Shown here in pieces: positions 1-14,695 of a stretch of 64,000 nucleotides of DNA (its first letter is position 1; every line of letters starts with the position of its first letter). The notes under the pieces were generated by a model. The model had not been told where the DNA came from. It saw nothing but the letters and a program-made list of their open reading frames with translations, and did not search any database. Source of the DNA: Flaccisagitta enflata. Taxonomy: Eukaryota; Chaetognatha; Sagittoidea; Aphragmophora. The position numbers and the translations under genes were made by a program. The stretch is taken from the NCBI GenBank assembly GCA_965153355.1, contig OZ231126.1:64852001-64916000 (forward strand). Reading direction: 5' to 3'.

Positions 1-40
1 AGAAGAAGAAGAAGAAGAAGAAGAAGAAGAAGAAGAAAAA
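1..40. repeat. (GAA)n microsatellite
   Basis: Pure GAA trinucleotide run at the window edge, so its full length is unknown. Confidence 0.95.
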
Positions 41-1610
<1,570 letters not shown>

Positions 1611-1771
1611 GCATGAAAGAGTGGGGAGAAAGAGAAGAGATCGTGAAGAAGAGACAGAGAGGAGACATTTACAGGGAGATGACAGAAAGGAGACAAAGAA
1701 GAGAGAGATAAAAGGGATGAGTTAGTTACAATAAGAGGCAAAATGAGGCTGAGAGAAATGGAACGAAAAAG

Positions 1772-2039
1772 AACAAGGCCAACACCATACAGTCGTGTGT
1801 GGTTGTTTAGACCATAAGACCAAAAGACTAGAACACTAAAAGACTAAAAGACCAAAAGACCAAAGGACTAAATGTAAATTGTCTTGAAATAACTTCAAAT
1901 TACTTAAAATTACTTAAAATGACATAAAATGACGTTAAACAACGAAAAAAAGCTAAGCGTGACGAACGGCTGACGGACGTACCGACTGACCGACCGATGG
2001 ACAGAGCGGGTCATAGAGTCGCATGCACGCGACTAAAAA
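1772..2039 (-). mobile_element. Family B hairpin/ACGG element (copy B1)
   Basis: On the given strand it begins AACAAGGCCAACACC, has a subterminal AGTCGTGTG copy and a core of degenerate ~10-bp units (AAAAGACT / TTAAAATGAC). It then has a GACC/GACG tract and the palindromic hairpin GTCGCATGCACGCGAC followed by TAAAAAC. It has no coding capacity. It shares both ends with the copies near 6.3, 23.8, 35.0-37.2 and 61.3-62.2 kb. It resembles non-autonomous Helentron-derived (HINE/pearl-like) elements; that assignment is inference. Confidence 0.7.
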
Positions 2040-2353
2040 CAAGAAAAGTAACAAACAAAAACCCGGTTAAGGAAGTAAGTAAGTAGGTAAGAAAACATCT
2101 ATTTCTCCAAAAGATGGGGGGATAAGGGCGTGACAACAAATTTTGCAGAGGGGACCACAAGTAAGCCATTATTCCAATACAGTAGATAATACAGTGAAGC
2201 CGGGACATAGAATATATTTTGAGATTCTTCTCACATTACGTTTCAGTACATAAGAAAGAGACAGAACAATTTAAGGGATAAGCATGTTCCGCATATACGT
2301 TTTTGGAGGCTTGAAAGGTTAGCGATCTGGAGAGGCTTATATCCTCTTAAAGA
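2040..2353. other. Unique DNA, nothing recognised
   Basis: No repeat structure or coding signal seen. Confidence 0.5.
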
Positions 2354-2527
2354 GTTTGTTTGTTTGTTTGTTTGTTTGTTTGTTTGTTTGTTTGTTTGTT
2401 TGTTTGTTTGTTTGTGTGTTTGTTTGTTTGTTTGTTTGTTTGTTTCTTTGTTTGTTTGTTTGTTTGTTGGTTTGTTTGTTTGTTTGTTGGTTTGTTTGTT
2501 TGTTGATTTGTTTGTTTGTTTGTTTCT
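2354..2527. repeat. (GTTT)n microsatellite
   Basis: About 170 bp of GTTT tetranucleotides with a few substitutions (GTGT, CTTT, GTTG, GATT). Confidence 0.95.
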
Positions 2528-2731
2528 GTAATGCGATGAAATTGGTTAAACGTTTAAAGAGAAGATAATAAGGAGAGAAAGAGAGAAAATTGAGATAAAA
2601 AAAGGAGACTCAGGTCAATAACCTCTTGAATGTAGGCAAGGGTACAGTGGAAATTCACTCCCTCGAGCTTACCGTATTGGCATAGATCAGGTCGCGTTAA
2701 ATCTTGCAATGGCTTAACGTATCATGGTTGA

Positions 2732-2910
2732 TTTTAAGTCGCGTACTACGCGACTCTACACCCCGCTATGTCGGTTTGTTGGTCGGTCGGTCGGTCCCCT
2801 TTTTGAGCTTTTTGAGCATACGGCTCCTGCCCAGATGCCCTAGTGACCTTCTCCAGCACTGCTCCTGCCCACCCGCACACGACTAGGGTAGCCGTGCATC
2901 CGGCCTTGTT
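2732..2910 (+). mobile_element. Family A hairpin/ACGG element (A1)
   Basis: Starts TTTTAAGTCGCG with a hairpin GTCGCG-TACTA-CGCGAC, then CTACACCCCGCT, a GGTC tract and a GCTCCTGCCCA motif. It continues with CCCACCCGCACACGACT (the distal copy of the hairpin arm) and ends GCATCCGGCCTTGTT. No coding capacity. Confidence 0.75.
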
Positions 2911-3089
2911 TTAACGATAACATAATTTTACTTAGTTTGACATTTCGCAGCTATTTTATTCTTTTTGTAATGCATACGTAAAAGAGGCGCACGACAAAAC
3001 CGACGACAATATCTGGGCAGTTCACTGTGTAATGGGTGTCATGTACACAATTTTCCACAAAACTTGTAACTAAAAAAACGAAAACCCAA

Positions 3090-3335
3090 AGGAATTGCAG
3101 ACGGACCTGCAGACGGACTTGCAGATGGACTTGCAGAGGAACGTGCTGATGGACGTGCAGACGGATAAGCAGACGGACTTGCAGAAGGACAAGTTTGCAG
3201 ATGTACTCAAGGATGGACTTGCAGACGGACTTGCAGACGGACGAGCAGATGCACATGCAGACGGACGAGCAGACAGACGTGCAGACGGACTAGCAGAAGG
3301 AAAAGCAGACGGACTGGCAGACGAACCGCAGGCAA
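3090..3335. repeat. 12-bp minisatellite (CTTGCAGACGGA)n
   Basis: About 20 degenerate copies of a 12-bp unit. Because 12 is a multiple of three, it stays open in several frames; those frames are not genes. Confidence 0.9.
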
Positions 3336-3373
3336 CCATCTAATCGCGAAAATTTTGCTTGAGTAAAAGTCAT

Positions 3374-3407
3374 TTCCACTGAAGCACGACGTCGTGATTC
3401 AGTGGAA
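3374..3407. repeat. Family G palindrome (G1)
   Basis: Near-perfect 34-bp palindrome with arms TTCCACTGAAGCACGA and TCGTGATTCAGTGGAA. The same palindrome recurs in decayed form near 4.1, 18.7, 27.0 and 27.4 kb. Confidence 0.75.
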
Positions 3408-3782
3408 TGAAGAATGACTAGTGTTTTTTACAATTCGAGCTTCAGTGGAATTAGAAATAACTGATAATATCATTGTAACAAAGATTATCAAAGTAATCTT
3501 CATTTACTTCCATCATAAGAAATTATCTCCTTTCTTTTTACCTCTTACTTTTCATCTTCACCAAAGTAGACTTACTAAATAAAGAGAATGTTGATGTTAA
3601 AAGCAAAATATTTTTTTAATGTGGGGAAAACTCATTTTCTTTCATAAACACATAAATTCAGGTGATAAAGTTTGTTCATGAAAAAAAAAAAAGATTTCAA
3701 AAAAGAAAAAAAAATTAAGAGATATTTTCTAAATATAACAATAAATGAAAAAAACAAAAACCTATCGTTATTTGAACAACAG
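3408..3782. other. AT-rich unique DNA
   Basis: Nothing recognised apart from A-runs near 3680-3710. Confidence 0.5.
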
Positions 3783-4007
3783 ACGCGGGGTCACAATATT
3801 GTTGCGGACGGGTGGGCAGGGGCATCCAACCCCCATCCACACCCATGCTCATCCCCTACTGTCAAACATACTCAAAAAGTATCAAAAACGCTTTTTTTCC
3901 CACTTTTCAACTCGATGACCACGGACCGACGGACCAACAGACCAACGGACGGACGGACGGACGGACGGACAAAGCCTCTTATAGAGTTGCGTGTCCGCAA
4001 CTAAAAA
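3783..4007 (-). mobile_element. Family C hairpin/ACGG element (C1)
   Basis: On the given strand it starts GCGGGGTCACAATATTG, then GTTGCGGACGGGTGGGCAGG, a spacer and an (ACGG)n tract. It then has CCTCTTATAGAG and the hairpin GTTGCGTGTCCGCAAC followed by TAAAAAG. The inner GTTGCGGAC is the reverse complement of the right hairpin arm. Confidence 0.75.
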
Positions 4008-4118
4008 GAGAAATAAAAAGAAATTCTAATAGCACTGAAATGAATTGTAGTGACCAATAAAAAAAAACTGGATTGACTTTTTGTTTCATTGCAATTTGAA
4101 AAGAGGTCAAGAGTCAAT

Positions 4119-4175
4119 CCACTGAATCACGAATTCCCATTCCACTAAAGCACGAAGTCGTGCATCAGTGGATTA
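4119..4175. repeat. Family G palindrome, decayed (G2)
   Basis: CACTGAATCACGAATT, then CCACTAAAGCACGAAGTCG and TGCATCAGTGGA: one and a half copies of the G palindrome. Confidence 0.6.
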
Positions 4176-4475
4176 GGGCCTTACTGGCCTCTATTCCAGC
4201 TCAAAGTGATTCAGTGACGGAAATATGAAAGAGAATTCGGCGATGCGTTGACTCCACATCGGAGTCTTACTATATCTCTAGAAGAGAGTCGTCTGAATCT
4301 ACTTACAATGGAATGTGATGGAAAAACTCAGGAGGAAGTTTAAAAACAAAGAAGGAAAATAAATCTGAAAGCGAAAACTGAGCAAGACTAAAAGTGGGAA
4401 ACAAACGATAGAAGGAACACAAGCGGGTTTTAACAAGAACTGAGGGATATGGGGGAAGAGGGGTGAAAATTTAAA
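4176..4475. other. Unique DNA
   Basis: Nothing recognised. Confidence 0.5.
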
Positions 4476-4590
<115 letters not shown>

Positions 4591-4639
4591 AAAAGAAAGG
4601 AACAAGGCGATACACGCCATCAGTTGGGATTTGCAGAAG

Positions 4640-4771
4640 CGGAAATACGCCCACTTTTCAACTCGAGCGTGACGGACGGACGGACGGACCAACCGACCGA
4701 CCCACCAACCGACCAACCAACCAACGGACGGACAAAGCCTCTTATAGAGTTGCGTGTCCGCAACTAAAAAG
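4640..4771 (-). mobile_element. Family C element, hairpin half only (C2)
   Basis: CCCACTTTTCAACTCGA, then an (ACGG)/(ACC)n tract, CCTCTTATAGAG and the hairpin GTTGCGTGTCCGCAAC with TAAAAAGG. The GCGGGGTCACAAT end is missing. Confidence 0.65.
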
Positions 4772-4785
4772 GAAAAGATAAATAT

Positions 4786-4788
<3 letters not shown>

Positions 4789-4816
<28 letters not shown>

Positions 4817-4892
4817 GAAAAAGAAAAAGAAAAAGAAAAAGAAAAAGAAAAAGAAAAAGAAAAAGAAAAAGAAAAAGAAAAAGAAAAAGAAA
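4789..4892. repeat. (GAAAAA)n microsatellite
   Basis: Hexanucleotide purine array of about 17 units. Confidence 0.95.
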
Positions 4893-5166
4893 AATTTTGG
4901 TGGCGGAAGAGAAAGCAAACATTGGCTGATGTTCGGTGGCAGAGAGATAGGTAAGTAAACATCGTTAGAAAAACAAGGAAGAGCCGCGATGATAAGAGAG
5001 AGAGGTAACGAGCAAGAAAAACAACCCCAACAGAGACAGAGAGAGGGAAGCAAAGAGGAAAGGGAGAGAAAGGAGGATGGAACAGAATGGAGGAGAAAAA
5101 AAAAAAGGAAAGAGATTGATGAAGGAAGAAAACGAATAAAGGCGAAATCGGTGCTGAGAGAAATAA

Positions 5167-5818
<652 letters not shown>

Positions 5819-6291
5819 GAGAAATTCTTACACAAATGAAACGATGAAGAGGCAGACAAAGAGAAAGAAAACCTGACAGGGAGGCAGACTGAGAGATAGA
5901 GAGTCAAATAGACAGACAAACAGACAGACATGCGCAGAGAGAATGAATCTAATAGCTGATTTGCGTTGCAAAGGGCTGATTAGGGCCTTTGAAGGCAAAT
6001 CAGGAATTCAGGGGTCTTGATCGAACCTATGGGACTTGATCAGAACGGTGATTTGGGCTCAAAAGACTAATTATGGATTATGGAAATCTGCGTAGCCTGA
6101 GGTGAAAGCTTAGTATTTTGTTCATCAATAGACCAATTTGAGTTTCGTATGTTCATTTGAAAGAAATTGAACTGACCGACCGTTTTTCACCAGCTCATCC
6201 TACCAATCATCCGGTTTTGTCAATAACACCCAACACCAAATCTACGCATCCATGTCATGCATGAGAGGATAAAAAGAAGAATTAGGAAAAA
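5819..6291. other. Unique DNA
   Basis: A short GACA patch near 5900-5930, otherwise nothing recognised. Confidence 0.5.
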
Positions 6292-6494
6292 AACAAGGTC
6301 AACACCTATAAGTCGCGCGCGAGACTTACCGATTTACTTAGAATGGGTTGGAATGACCTAGTATACCCTAAAATGATTTAAAATGACCTAAAGAAATGAA
6401 ATTGATAAAAAATCAAAATGAGGACCGACCGACCGACCAACCGACCGACGGACAAACAAAGCGGGGTGTAGAGTCGCGTGCACGCGACTAAATA
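6292..6494 (-). mobile_element. Family B element (B2)
   Basis: AACAAGGTCAACACCTATAAGTCGCG head, a short core of AAAATGACCTA-like units, a GACC tract, GCGGGGTGTAG and the perfect palindrome AGTCGCGTGCACGCGACT with TAAAT. Confidence 0.75.
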
Positions 6495-6758
6495 GATAAA
6501 ACTTTATGAGAAAGGTTGAATACTAGATAGACACAAAGGTGACAGATGGTCACCGGTTAATTTGTTGAGGGATGTGGTATTGAGTGGTGGAAAGAAATAT
6601 GTCAAGAATAAAAAAAGCAAAACTGAAGTAAATTTGAACTAGACAGCCCAACGTGGTCATCGTTACCTGTGCCCTGCTTTATTGGTTCATTATGGGTACA
6701 TCTCACGCTTGAGTCTTCGTCGTATGATGATACCTATATTACGCTAAGGAGAATACAC
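6495..6758. other. Unique DNA with a family E-like scrap
   Basis: At 6650-6710 GTGGTCATCGTTACCTGTG and GCCCTGC resemble the inner end of family E. Too decayed to bound. Confidence 0.35.
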
Positions 6759-6952
6759 TTTTTAGTCGCGTGCACGCGACTCTACAACCCGCTTTGTCCG
6801 TCGGTCGGCTGTTCGGTCCATCGGTCACACTATTTTTTTTTATGATTTTATTTTTTTGACCTCACTGCTCCTGCCTAAACGGTCTGGTGACCTCAAATAT
6901 GGCCCCTGCCCACCCGCAGGCGACGTCGGTAGCCGTATATCCGGGCTTGTTT
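6759..6952 (+). mobile_element. Family A element (A2)
   Basis: TTTTTAGTCGCGTGCACGCGACT palindrome region, CTACAACCCGCTTTGTCCG, a GGTC tract, CTGCTCCTGCC and CCCACCCGCAGGCGAC, ending TATCCGGGCTTGTT. Both ends are intact. Confidence 0.8.
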
Positions 6953-7500
6953 AACTTTAAATTGACGACGGATAAAAAAAAAGTACTCTGGTAGAGTAAG
7001 TTTGGTTTTGTCATATGATGTTAGTTCAGTCAGTAATGATAGTCGATTAATTTACAGGTACAACTTGAAGATCAACTAATTTATCGAGAATGCAGTACAA
7101 TAAAAGGGGGAACCATTTTAGGCCAAATTTCAGCCTAGAGTTAAAACTGAAACCACTATAGTCAGATTCGGACTTGAGTGGAATGATATGAGACCTTCCT
7201 CGTTTTCAATTCTACTTAAAGTGGTTTTCATTTTTACTTACTCATGTAAACTCTAAAAGTCTGGTTTATTATATCTGAAAAAACGGATGTTTTATCATTT
7301 TTTTCTCTATTATGAATTTAGTTTCACTGTTGATCTTCACCTTTTATTGAATACACCTTTTTTCTCTATCTAAATATAGAAATATTGTAATTATATATAT
7401 GAAATAATGATTATTTGTAAAAATGATTAATGTTATTTTTAGGAATGCTCATCTTAAGATTTTGAATTTTTTTACAATTATAGGTTGTATAAAAAGATGA
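6953..7500. other. AT-rich unique DNA
   Basis: No coding signal. Long T-rich stretches. Confidence 0.5.
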
Positions 7501-7896
7501 TATTCACTCTTTTTTTTTGAGTAAGGACAAAGATTATAAGGACATGACTCATGAGGCTGAAATTTTGCCAAAAATTAAGGACATTTTAAGGGCAAATCCC
7601 AGCCTCAGATTTGTAAAAAAAAATTTTGATTCAAAATTTAGGTTATGTTATGCAACTTCTTAAAGAAAATAACCATGTTTATAGGAAATAATAGCATTCA
7701 TTTTTGCTCAATAACATTATATCTTAGTAAGAACAACTACAAAGCAATTATTGTCACATCTAACTTGTATTTACTTATATTGAACATAGGAAAATATTAA
7801 GGACACACTAAGAACATTTCAGCTTGAAATTTGCAAAGATCTAAGGACATCCCAGCCTCAGAAAAATTTACTGGTCCTTATAAAAAACAGAGTGTA
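7501..7896. mobile_element. Family I element (I2)
   Basis: About 390 bp with imperfect inverted ends (CACTCTTTTTTTT...AAGGAC versus GTCCTTATAAAAAACAGAGTG). It has repeated AAGGACAT and CCCAGCCTCAGA motifs inside, and related motifs and layout recur at 39590-40021. No coding capacity. Confidence 0.55.
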
Positions 7897-8258
7897 TGAC
7901 GAATAAAGAGTAGTACAAATTTGATCAAAATTAGGCCCAGAAAAACTTCCTTTCTGTGGAGATGACTTATAAACCACTCTAGTTAGAAGGGGCAGTTAGG
8001 TTTGAAAACCACTTAAGTCCGGTACTGCTTAGACAGCTTAGATAGCTTACTGAACTCCAATAAAGTACAGAACATATTACGGGAAGTCACTGTGTTGAGA
8101 AAGGTGAATAGGGAGACAGTGAGGGGAAAAGAGAATAAGATTAAGGCCATGGAGGCCAATAAGGTGCGCTGTGTGGATCGTCGAACGAATGCGTAATCAA
8201 CAGACAGACAGACGGACACAGCCTTTTATAGAGGAACTTTGGCGCACCTAAAAAGTGA

Positions 8259-8261
<3 letters not shown>
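7897..8261. other. Unique DNA with a decayed hairpin-element end
   Basis: At 8195-8253 a GACA/GACGG tract is followed by CCTTTTATAGAG and TAAAAAG, a degraded family C/D-type end. Nothing else recognised. Confidence 0.4.

Positions 8262-8336
<75 letters not shown>
8262..8336. repeat. (GA)n microsatellite
   Basis: GA array. Confidence 0.95.
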
Positions 8337-8339
<3 letters not shown>

Positions 8340-8448
8340 AAAGACGGAAATAGAAAATGAAGATTAGGTTGTCGCGAGTGTTTCCTTCACCTGCGCCAAG
8401 CCTTGAAGCGCTTCCATTTTTACAATTTGAACCTCCATTTATCTCTCT

Positions 8449-8605
8449 GTCTCAGTTCTTCTGTCTCAGTTCTTCTGTCTCAGTCTCTCTGTCTCAGTGC
8501 CTCTGTTTCAGTATCTCTCGGTCACTTCCTCTGTCTCTGTCTCTGTCTCTCTGTCTCTCTGTCTCTCTGTCTCTCTCTCTGTCTCTCTATCTCTCTGTCT
8601 CTCTT

Positions 8606-8669
<64 letters not shown>

Positions 8670-8704
8670 CCCTCTCTCTTTCTCTCTTTCTCTCTCTCTG
8701 TCAG
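8449..8704. repeat. (CTGTCT)/(CT)n compound microsatellite
   Basis: CTCAGTTCTTCTGT units grade into CTGTCTCT and then pure CT. Confidence 0.95.
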
Positions 8705-9405
8705 TGCAATGTAGACCAACGAGTTATCAATAATTCATCCCTCTACTTTGAAATTGAATGCTATGGGCTAGAATGAAGACACTCTCGATCCTTTCTCTCA
8801 TGGAACTTTTTTATCCGTTGTAAATCTCACCACTAACATCCTTCCTCAATCAGGCGCATTTTTGCGCAATAAGTAGCAATTTAAAGTGAGAAACAGTGTC
8901 CGTTTAAAAATATGAGAGGTGATATCTGTATTTGTTATCCCCGATCGCACAATGGCAGGAAATCAAGCCAAATGGGCAATATTCGCTTGATCGTTGTATC
9001 ATACAACTTGTATGGCCAGTTTCCCGCTTTAGTGGATCCGTTAGAGAGTCATCAACATTACACTTACAAACCTGTGCATTTATGAGAAACAAGGCCGGAT
9101 ACACGCATTAGGGGCCCCTAAGAAGTTCAAAATTTTGGTGAATGAGATGAACCGAGATATGTGCATTTGCCAAGCTATCTTTCAGGACCAAATTGAAGCA
9201 GATTAGTTCAAGATTATCTTCGGACTGGCCGCATAAAAAAGTGAAATCTGAAAATTCACAAGAACTAATCTTTTCACGACTCTGCGCCGCAGTGGTAGTT
9301 ATTTTCTATGTAAAAGGATGAGACAGACGTCGAAAAATTGAGACGAATGAGACAAAATTTGAGACAAATGAGACAAAAGCTGAGACTTGTGAGACAAAGT
9401 CTGAT
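8705..9405. other. Unique DNA with a family A head fragment
   Basis: AACAAGGCCGGATACACGC at about 9093-9111 is the outer end of a family A element without the rest. GAGACAAATGAGAC-like repeats begin near 9330. Confidence 0.5.
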
Positions 9406-9765
9406 ACAACAGGTATGATGAGACTAAGTAGTTCCACTTGTCTCATGAGACTGTCCAAAACACAAAAAAGAGAGAAATAGACAGATACAGAGATACAACA
9501 GGTATGGCGAGACTAAGTAGTTCCATCTGTCTCATGAGACTGTCCAAATCACAAAAAAGGGAGAGATAGAGATAGACAGAATGCACACAACAGGTATAGT
9601 TCAGATAAGTACGTTCCACTGTCTCATGAGACTATCAAATCACCAAAAAAGAGAAGAGATAGACAGATAGACAGAGATACAACAGGTATAGTTGACAGAG
9701 ACCTGAGTAGTTCCACTTGTCATGAGACTGTCAGAAATTACAAAAAAGAGAGTTAAACAGTTAGA
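9406..9765. repeat. ~90-bp tandem repeat, four copies
   Basis: Units start with ACAACAGGTAT at about 9406, 9495, 9586 and 9679 (spacing 89-93 bp). Each contains AGTTCCA, the palindrome GTCTCATGAGAC or a decayed form of it, and CACAAAAAAG followed by GATAGACAGA. Confidence 0.8.
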
Positions 9766-10947
9766 CAGAGGGTCTAACGAACAGTTAAACCCCCGCTCTG
9801 AATGGACCTTAACAGATTCACCTATATGAACACAAATTCATGTAGACCTTCAAGTTAATTTCTTTATTTGCTTATTAACGTAACAGAAGTCCGCCTATAT
9901 TAAAAATCTGTTTGGTTTTGAAGCCGTTAGGCGGGGTTCAGCTGTATGATGAACTGAAATAGTTCACTAGTCTCACAGAGACATGCAAATCTAAAAGAGC
10001 AGATGATAAACTGGTTTAGTGAAGAATTTTAGTGAAGACAGGGAGAGAGACAGGAAAGGGAGACAGATAGAGACGAGGATAAAGACATAAAGTGGGGAAT
10101 AAGTAAGGGCTAAGCTTTTCAGTAGTAAGGGGACACCTAATTTAGTTATCATGATTATCATGAATTTTTTGGTCTATTCACACTTAAACACACTTTATAA
10201 GATGAATGTTTTTACAGTTGTTTGGTTACAAATTAGCTATAAAGGTGAGACGATATTTTTGAGCAAGATGGTAAATGATGCTAGATTTGCCTCAGAATAA
10301 TCGTTGATGACATGTCTTCACGTTTTAGGCCATATCTCATACATTTTTTAAGATAAATATAAAAAATTGGTGACCAAAATGAAGAGTTTTTTCAGACGAA
10401 TCGACTGGTACCTTTGGCGCGAATATTGGTCCAACCGTTCAAAAGTTATTTCTTTCTAAAGGCAAAAAATGAAATGTAAAACATTCAAAATGGGGAAATA
10501 TTGCAATTTTCAGTACACAATCGATGATTAGTTGCAAATTTGTAAGCCAACTGCTGGAACATGACCACCGCTAGAGAAAGTACGGTACCGAGAGCAGTTT
10601 CTCACAAAAAACTGGATCAGATATACCTAAAAACCAGTGAAAACTAAGCAACAATGGACAAATACTGCATTTCCAAGTATATACATAAGCATTGCTTGGT
10701 TCATTTTTTTTTGGCTAATAAATTGACCAACGGAAATCAAACAAAACCACATTGTGCTCGAGAATTTTCTATTTAATTCAACATCAAATTGGGCCTAATA
10801 CAGGTCAAAACTTAGTCAAAATGGGAAAAATCCGAATTTCTATGGGTGAAACTGCGTCTAGTGTTCAAACTGTTCTTGAATTCATAAAGCATCGGTTGGG
10901 TCCTGTAAAATTGTATTGAATTCATCATAGACTGCTTGCAATTCAAA
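9766..10947. other. Unique DNA, about 1.2 kb
   Basis: No repeat family or coding exon recognised on either strand. Could be old element remains or true intergenic DNA. Confidence 0.4.
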
Positions 10948-11135
10948 GAAGGCAGGATACACGGCTACCCAGTCGCGTGCGGGTGGGCAGGGACCATTTT
11001 TGAGGTCACTTGATAATTAGGGAAGGTGCTGTGAGGCCAAAAACCACAAAACTCCAATAAAAGTAAAGTGTAATGGATGGACGGACTGACGGACCAACAA
11101 AGCGGGGTGTAGAGTTTCATAGCACGCGACTCAAA
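10948..11135 (-). mobile_element. Family A element (A3)
   Basis: AAGGCAGGATACACGGCTACC, then AGTCGCGTGCGGGTGGGCAGG, GAGGTCACTTG, a spacer, a GACGGACTGACGG tract and GCGGGGTGTAGAG, with a partly decayed hairpin TTTCATAGCACGCGACT. A degenerate GACN tract continues to about 11220. Confidence 0.7.
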
Positions 11136-11428
11136 GTGTGACGGACCAATGGACGGATTTACCGACGGACTGATGGACTGAAGGACTGATAGACTGAAGG
11201 ACTGACAGACCAATGTACGGGTTGGAAAACCAACTACGCAGAATCAAATCATCGACGCTAGTTGTTTGATTTGGCAGTTTCTGTCAAAATGCAGGACGCC
11301 ACATGATTTTTTGGGCCAGCACATTTGGCCTCTCTACGCGCTGCTTCAGTGAGTAAGTCGATGGTCCATCTGTCAGTTACTTCCGCCTGTCCCCATTCGC
11401 CTGTCAGTCCCTTTTAATATTCAGGGAC

Positions 11429-11583
11429 TTTTGTCGCGACACGCGACTCTACACCTTGCCGTAAGCCGACAGGCGTCGGTGTCGTTCCGTCCGTCTGTCA
11501 CATATCTGAATTCTGAGATATTTTTGCATTGCTGCTCCTGCCCAACCGTCCGCGACCGGGATTGCCGTGTATCCGGCCTGTTT
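11429..11583 (+). mobile_element. Family A element, short (A4)
   Basis: TTTTGTCGCGACACGCGACT hairpin, CTACACCTTGCC, GCTGCTCCTGCCCAACCG, CGCGAC and an end CGTGTATCCGGCCTG-TTT. It is shorter than its relatives through loss of spacer. Confidence 0.65.
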
Positions 11584-11996
11584 ATTACTTTGGCGTGAAA
11601 AAGTTGTTTCTGCATGAAACGATATGTTAATGATGGTTGTGTCAGCATGACGTTAAACAAATTCATGCCAGATATCGGCTTTTGTAAGTCGAGGTGCATG
11701 AAAATAGGGTAGGATAGTGGCACCTGCGACAAGAGATAGAGGAGACAATCACTTGGAAACGCCAAAAAGCAACAGGGAAGGACGTGGACAGGCAGATTGA
11801 CCACTTAGTGATTATAGAGTTCTACGTGATTAGGAAAGGCAGGAGGGAGGAAGATAGGAAAGTAAGGAGTATGTTTGTAAGTAGTTGTCTCACGGAGCAG
11901 GCGACTGTTGCACTATGGAATGATATGCGTTTTTACGAGACGAATTTTATTGATAGTCACTATTAGATTATTTGCCAATATTTCTTTTCTTTTTTT
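11584..11996. other. Unique DNA
   Basis: No coding exon recognised. Confidence 0.4.
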
Positions 11997-12056
11997 TTTA
12001 ATATTTCTTTTTTTTTAATATTTCTTTTTTTTTAATATTTCTTTTCTTTTTTTTTA
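11997..12056. repeat. TTTAATATTTCTTTTTT minisatellite
   Basis: Four short copies of a T-rich unit around TTTAATATTTC. Confidence 0.8.
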
Positions 12057-12165
12057 AGCCAACAAGAACGAGAACACAAATCATTGGTTGAATTTTTTCA
12101 CACTTCATAACCACAACTCCTCTGTGATTTTCCTTGACGAAACGTTATAACTGTTCTTTTCCCCG

Positions 12166-12250
12166 TTGTTGTTGTTGTTGTTGTTGCTGTTATTTTTGTT
12201 GTTGTTATTGTCATCAACAAAGTCGTCATTGCTACTGTCGTCGTCAATAT
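12166..12250. repeat. (GTT)n-rich tract
   Basis: GTT trinucleotides with GCT, GTC and ATT variants. Confidence 0.85.
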
Positions 12251-12287
12251 TATAACGCTACAGTGAATAGACTGGATTCTGATTGGA

Positions 12288-12288
<1 letters not shown>

Positions 12289-12367
<79 letters not shown>

Positions 12368-12377
12368 AACAAACACT

Positions 12378-12436
<59 letters not shown>

Positions 12437-12444
12437 CTGTGTGT
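12289..12444. repeat. (GA)n then (GT)n
   Basis: GA array to about 12365, a short ACAAACAAACACTAGA link, then GT from 12381. Confidence 0.95.
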
Positions 12445-12533
12445 ATAAGGCACATATCTGTGCGTAAAATGAACCAGGCTTGATTCATGGAATTTTGCCT
12501 CTTCCATAGATACGAAGTTTTATGTACTATTTG

Positions 12534-12560
12534 TTTTTAGTCGCGGACACGCTATCAGAG
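12534..12560 (+). mobile_element. A'-type hairpin end fragment
   Basis: TTTTTAGTCGCGGACACGC matches the outer end of an A' element. No matching far end was found. Confidence 0.4.
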
Positions 12561-12730
12561 CACACAGAACACAACGCTTTACGCTTACAAGAACAGTGTA
12601 AACAGCGAGTACGCCATCACTGCTAACTAACGTAGGGAGATGTGAGAGATGATAGAGAAGTAAAAATATGCAGTTGCGCAATCTGCTCTTGATGTGATTG
12701 TGACTTTTAGAACAAGAACGCAAACGCTAA

Positions 12731-12896
12731 TGTCGTTACGGAGAGGTGGGTAGCATCCCACCCCAGCCTCACCCCAACTATTACCCCAACACCCTCCAAA
12801 CATCCTAAACACGTTGTCTTTCGTTGCTTTCAACTTGAGCTTGACAAGGAGCGATTTGACGGAATGCGATGCCTCTTATGGATTTGCAACTAAAAA
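12731..12896 (-). mobile_element. Family C element, decayed (C7)
   Basis: GTTACGGAGAGGTGGGTAGC, then CATCCCACCCCAGCC, a TTTCAACTTGAGC segment matching the family C spacer, GCCTCTTATGGATTTG and CAACTAAAAAGG. Confidence 0.5.
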
Positions 12897-13081
12897 GGAA
12901 AATAGTTACGTAGCAAAACAAGCCCGACATGGCAAAGAAGCGTCCGCATTGTGTCTCCGCGTGTATTGAATTTGGTGCGAAGCATGTGACATGAATAGAG
13001 ACAGATGGACGATCACAGGCAGATGAAATGACATAGTACTAAGGAGGCTTTCCCAAAACTTTTCGATTATTTATCTTAGTC

Positions 13082-13301
13082 TTTTTAGTTACGGACATGC
13101 AGCTCTATGAGAGGCTTTCTCCGTGTGTCCGTCCATCTGTTGGTCCGTGTTCGTCCGTCCATCCGTTTGTAATGATTGAGTCAAAAAGTGGAAAAAACGA
13201 TCATTTTGGATACTTTTCATGTATGTTTGTGTGTGGTGGGAGTTGATGTGTGAATCTGGGTTGGATGTCCCTGTCCACCCGTCCGTAACAATATTGTGAT
13301 T
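13082..13301 (+). mobile_element. Family C element (C3)
   Basis: TTTTTAGTTACGGACATGCAG with a decayed hairpin, TATGAGAGGCTTTCTCCG, a GTCC tract, GAGTCAAAAAGTGG, CCCTGTCCACCCGTCCGTAAC and AATATTGTGA. Orientation is opposite to C1. Confidence 0.65.
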
Positions 13302-13304
13302 TAT

Positions 13305-13490
13305 AACGGTCGCTCGCTACATTTGTTCCCTCACTCGTTCTGCAGCGCTTCGCTCCGTACGCTCAGCCGCTTGCTACTTGCCGCTTCTGCTCACAAGCTA
13401 ACCCACTTGCTCACTTCCTTGTGGGACAGTTGAAATTCAAAATATGTGTTTAAGCTAAAAACGAGTTTCACGGAATCACTTGAGATTCTT
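13305..13490 (+). mobile_element. Family F element, partial (F3)
   Basis: GGTCGCTCGCTAC and many GCTC/CGCT words, then CTTGTGGGACAGTTGAAATTC and a GTGTTTAAGC to GTTTCACGG segment, match the complete copy at 32981-33249. The outer ends are missing. Confidence 0.55.

Positions 13491-14695
<1,205 letters not shown>

Noticed and set aside
3095-3343. Possible repeat protein with 12-bp periodicity
   Set aside because: The 12-bp unit keeps plus and minus frames open equally, with no start context or conserved protein pattern.
3374-4175. CRISPR-like spaced palindromes (family G)
   Set aside because: Copies are few, irregularly spaced, decayed and in eukaryotic context; no cas genes.
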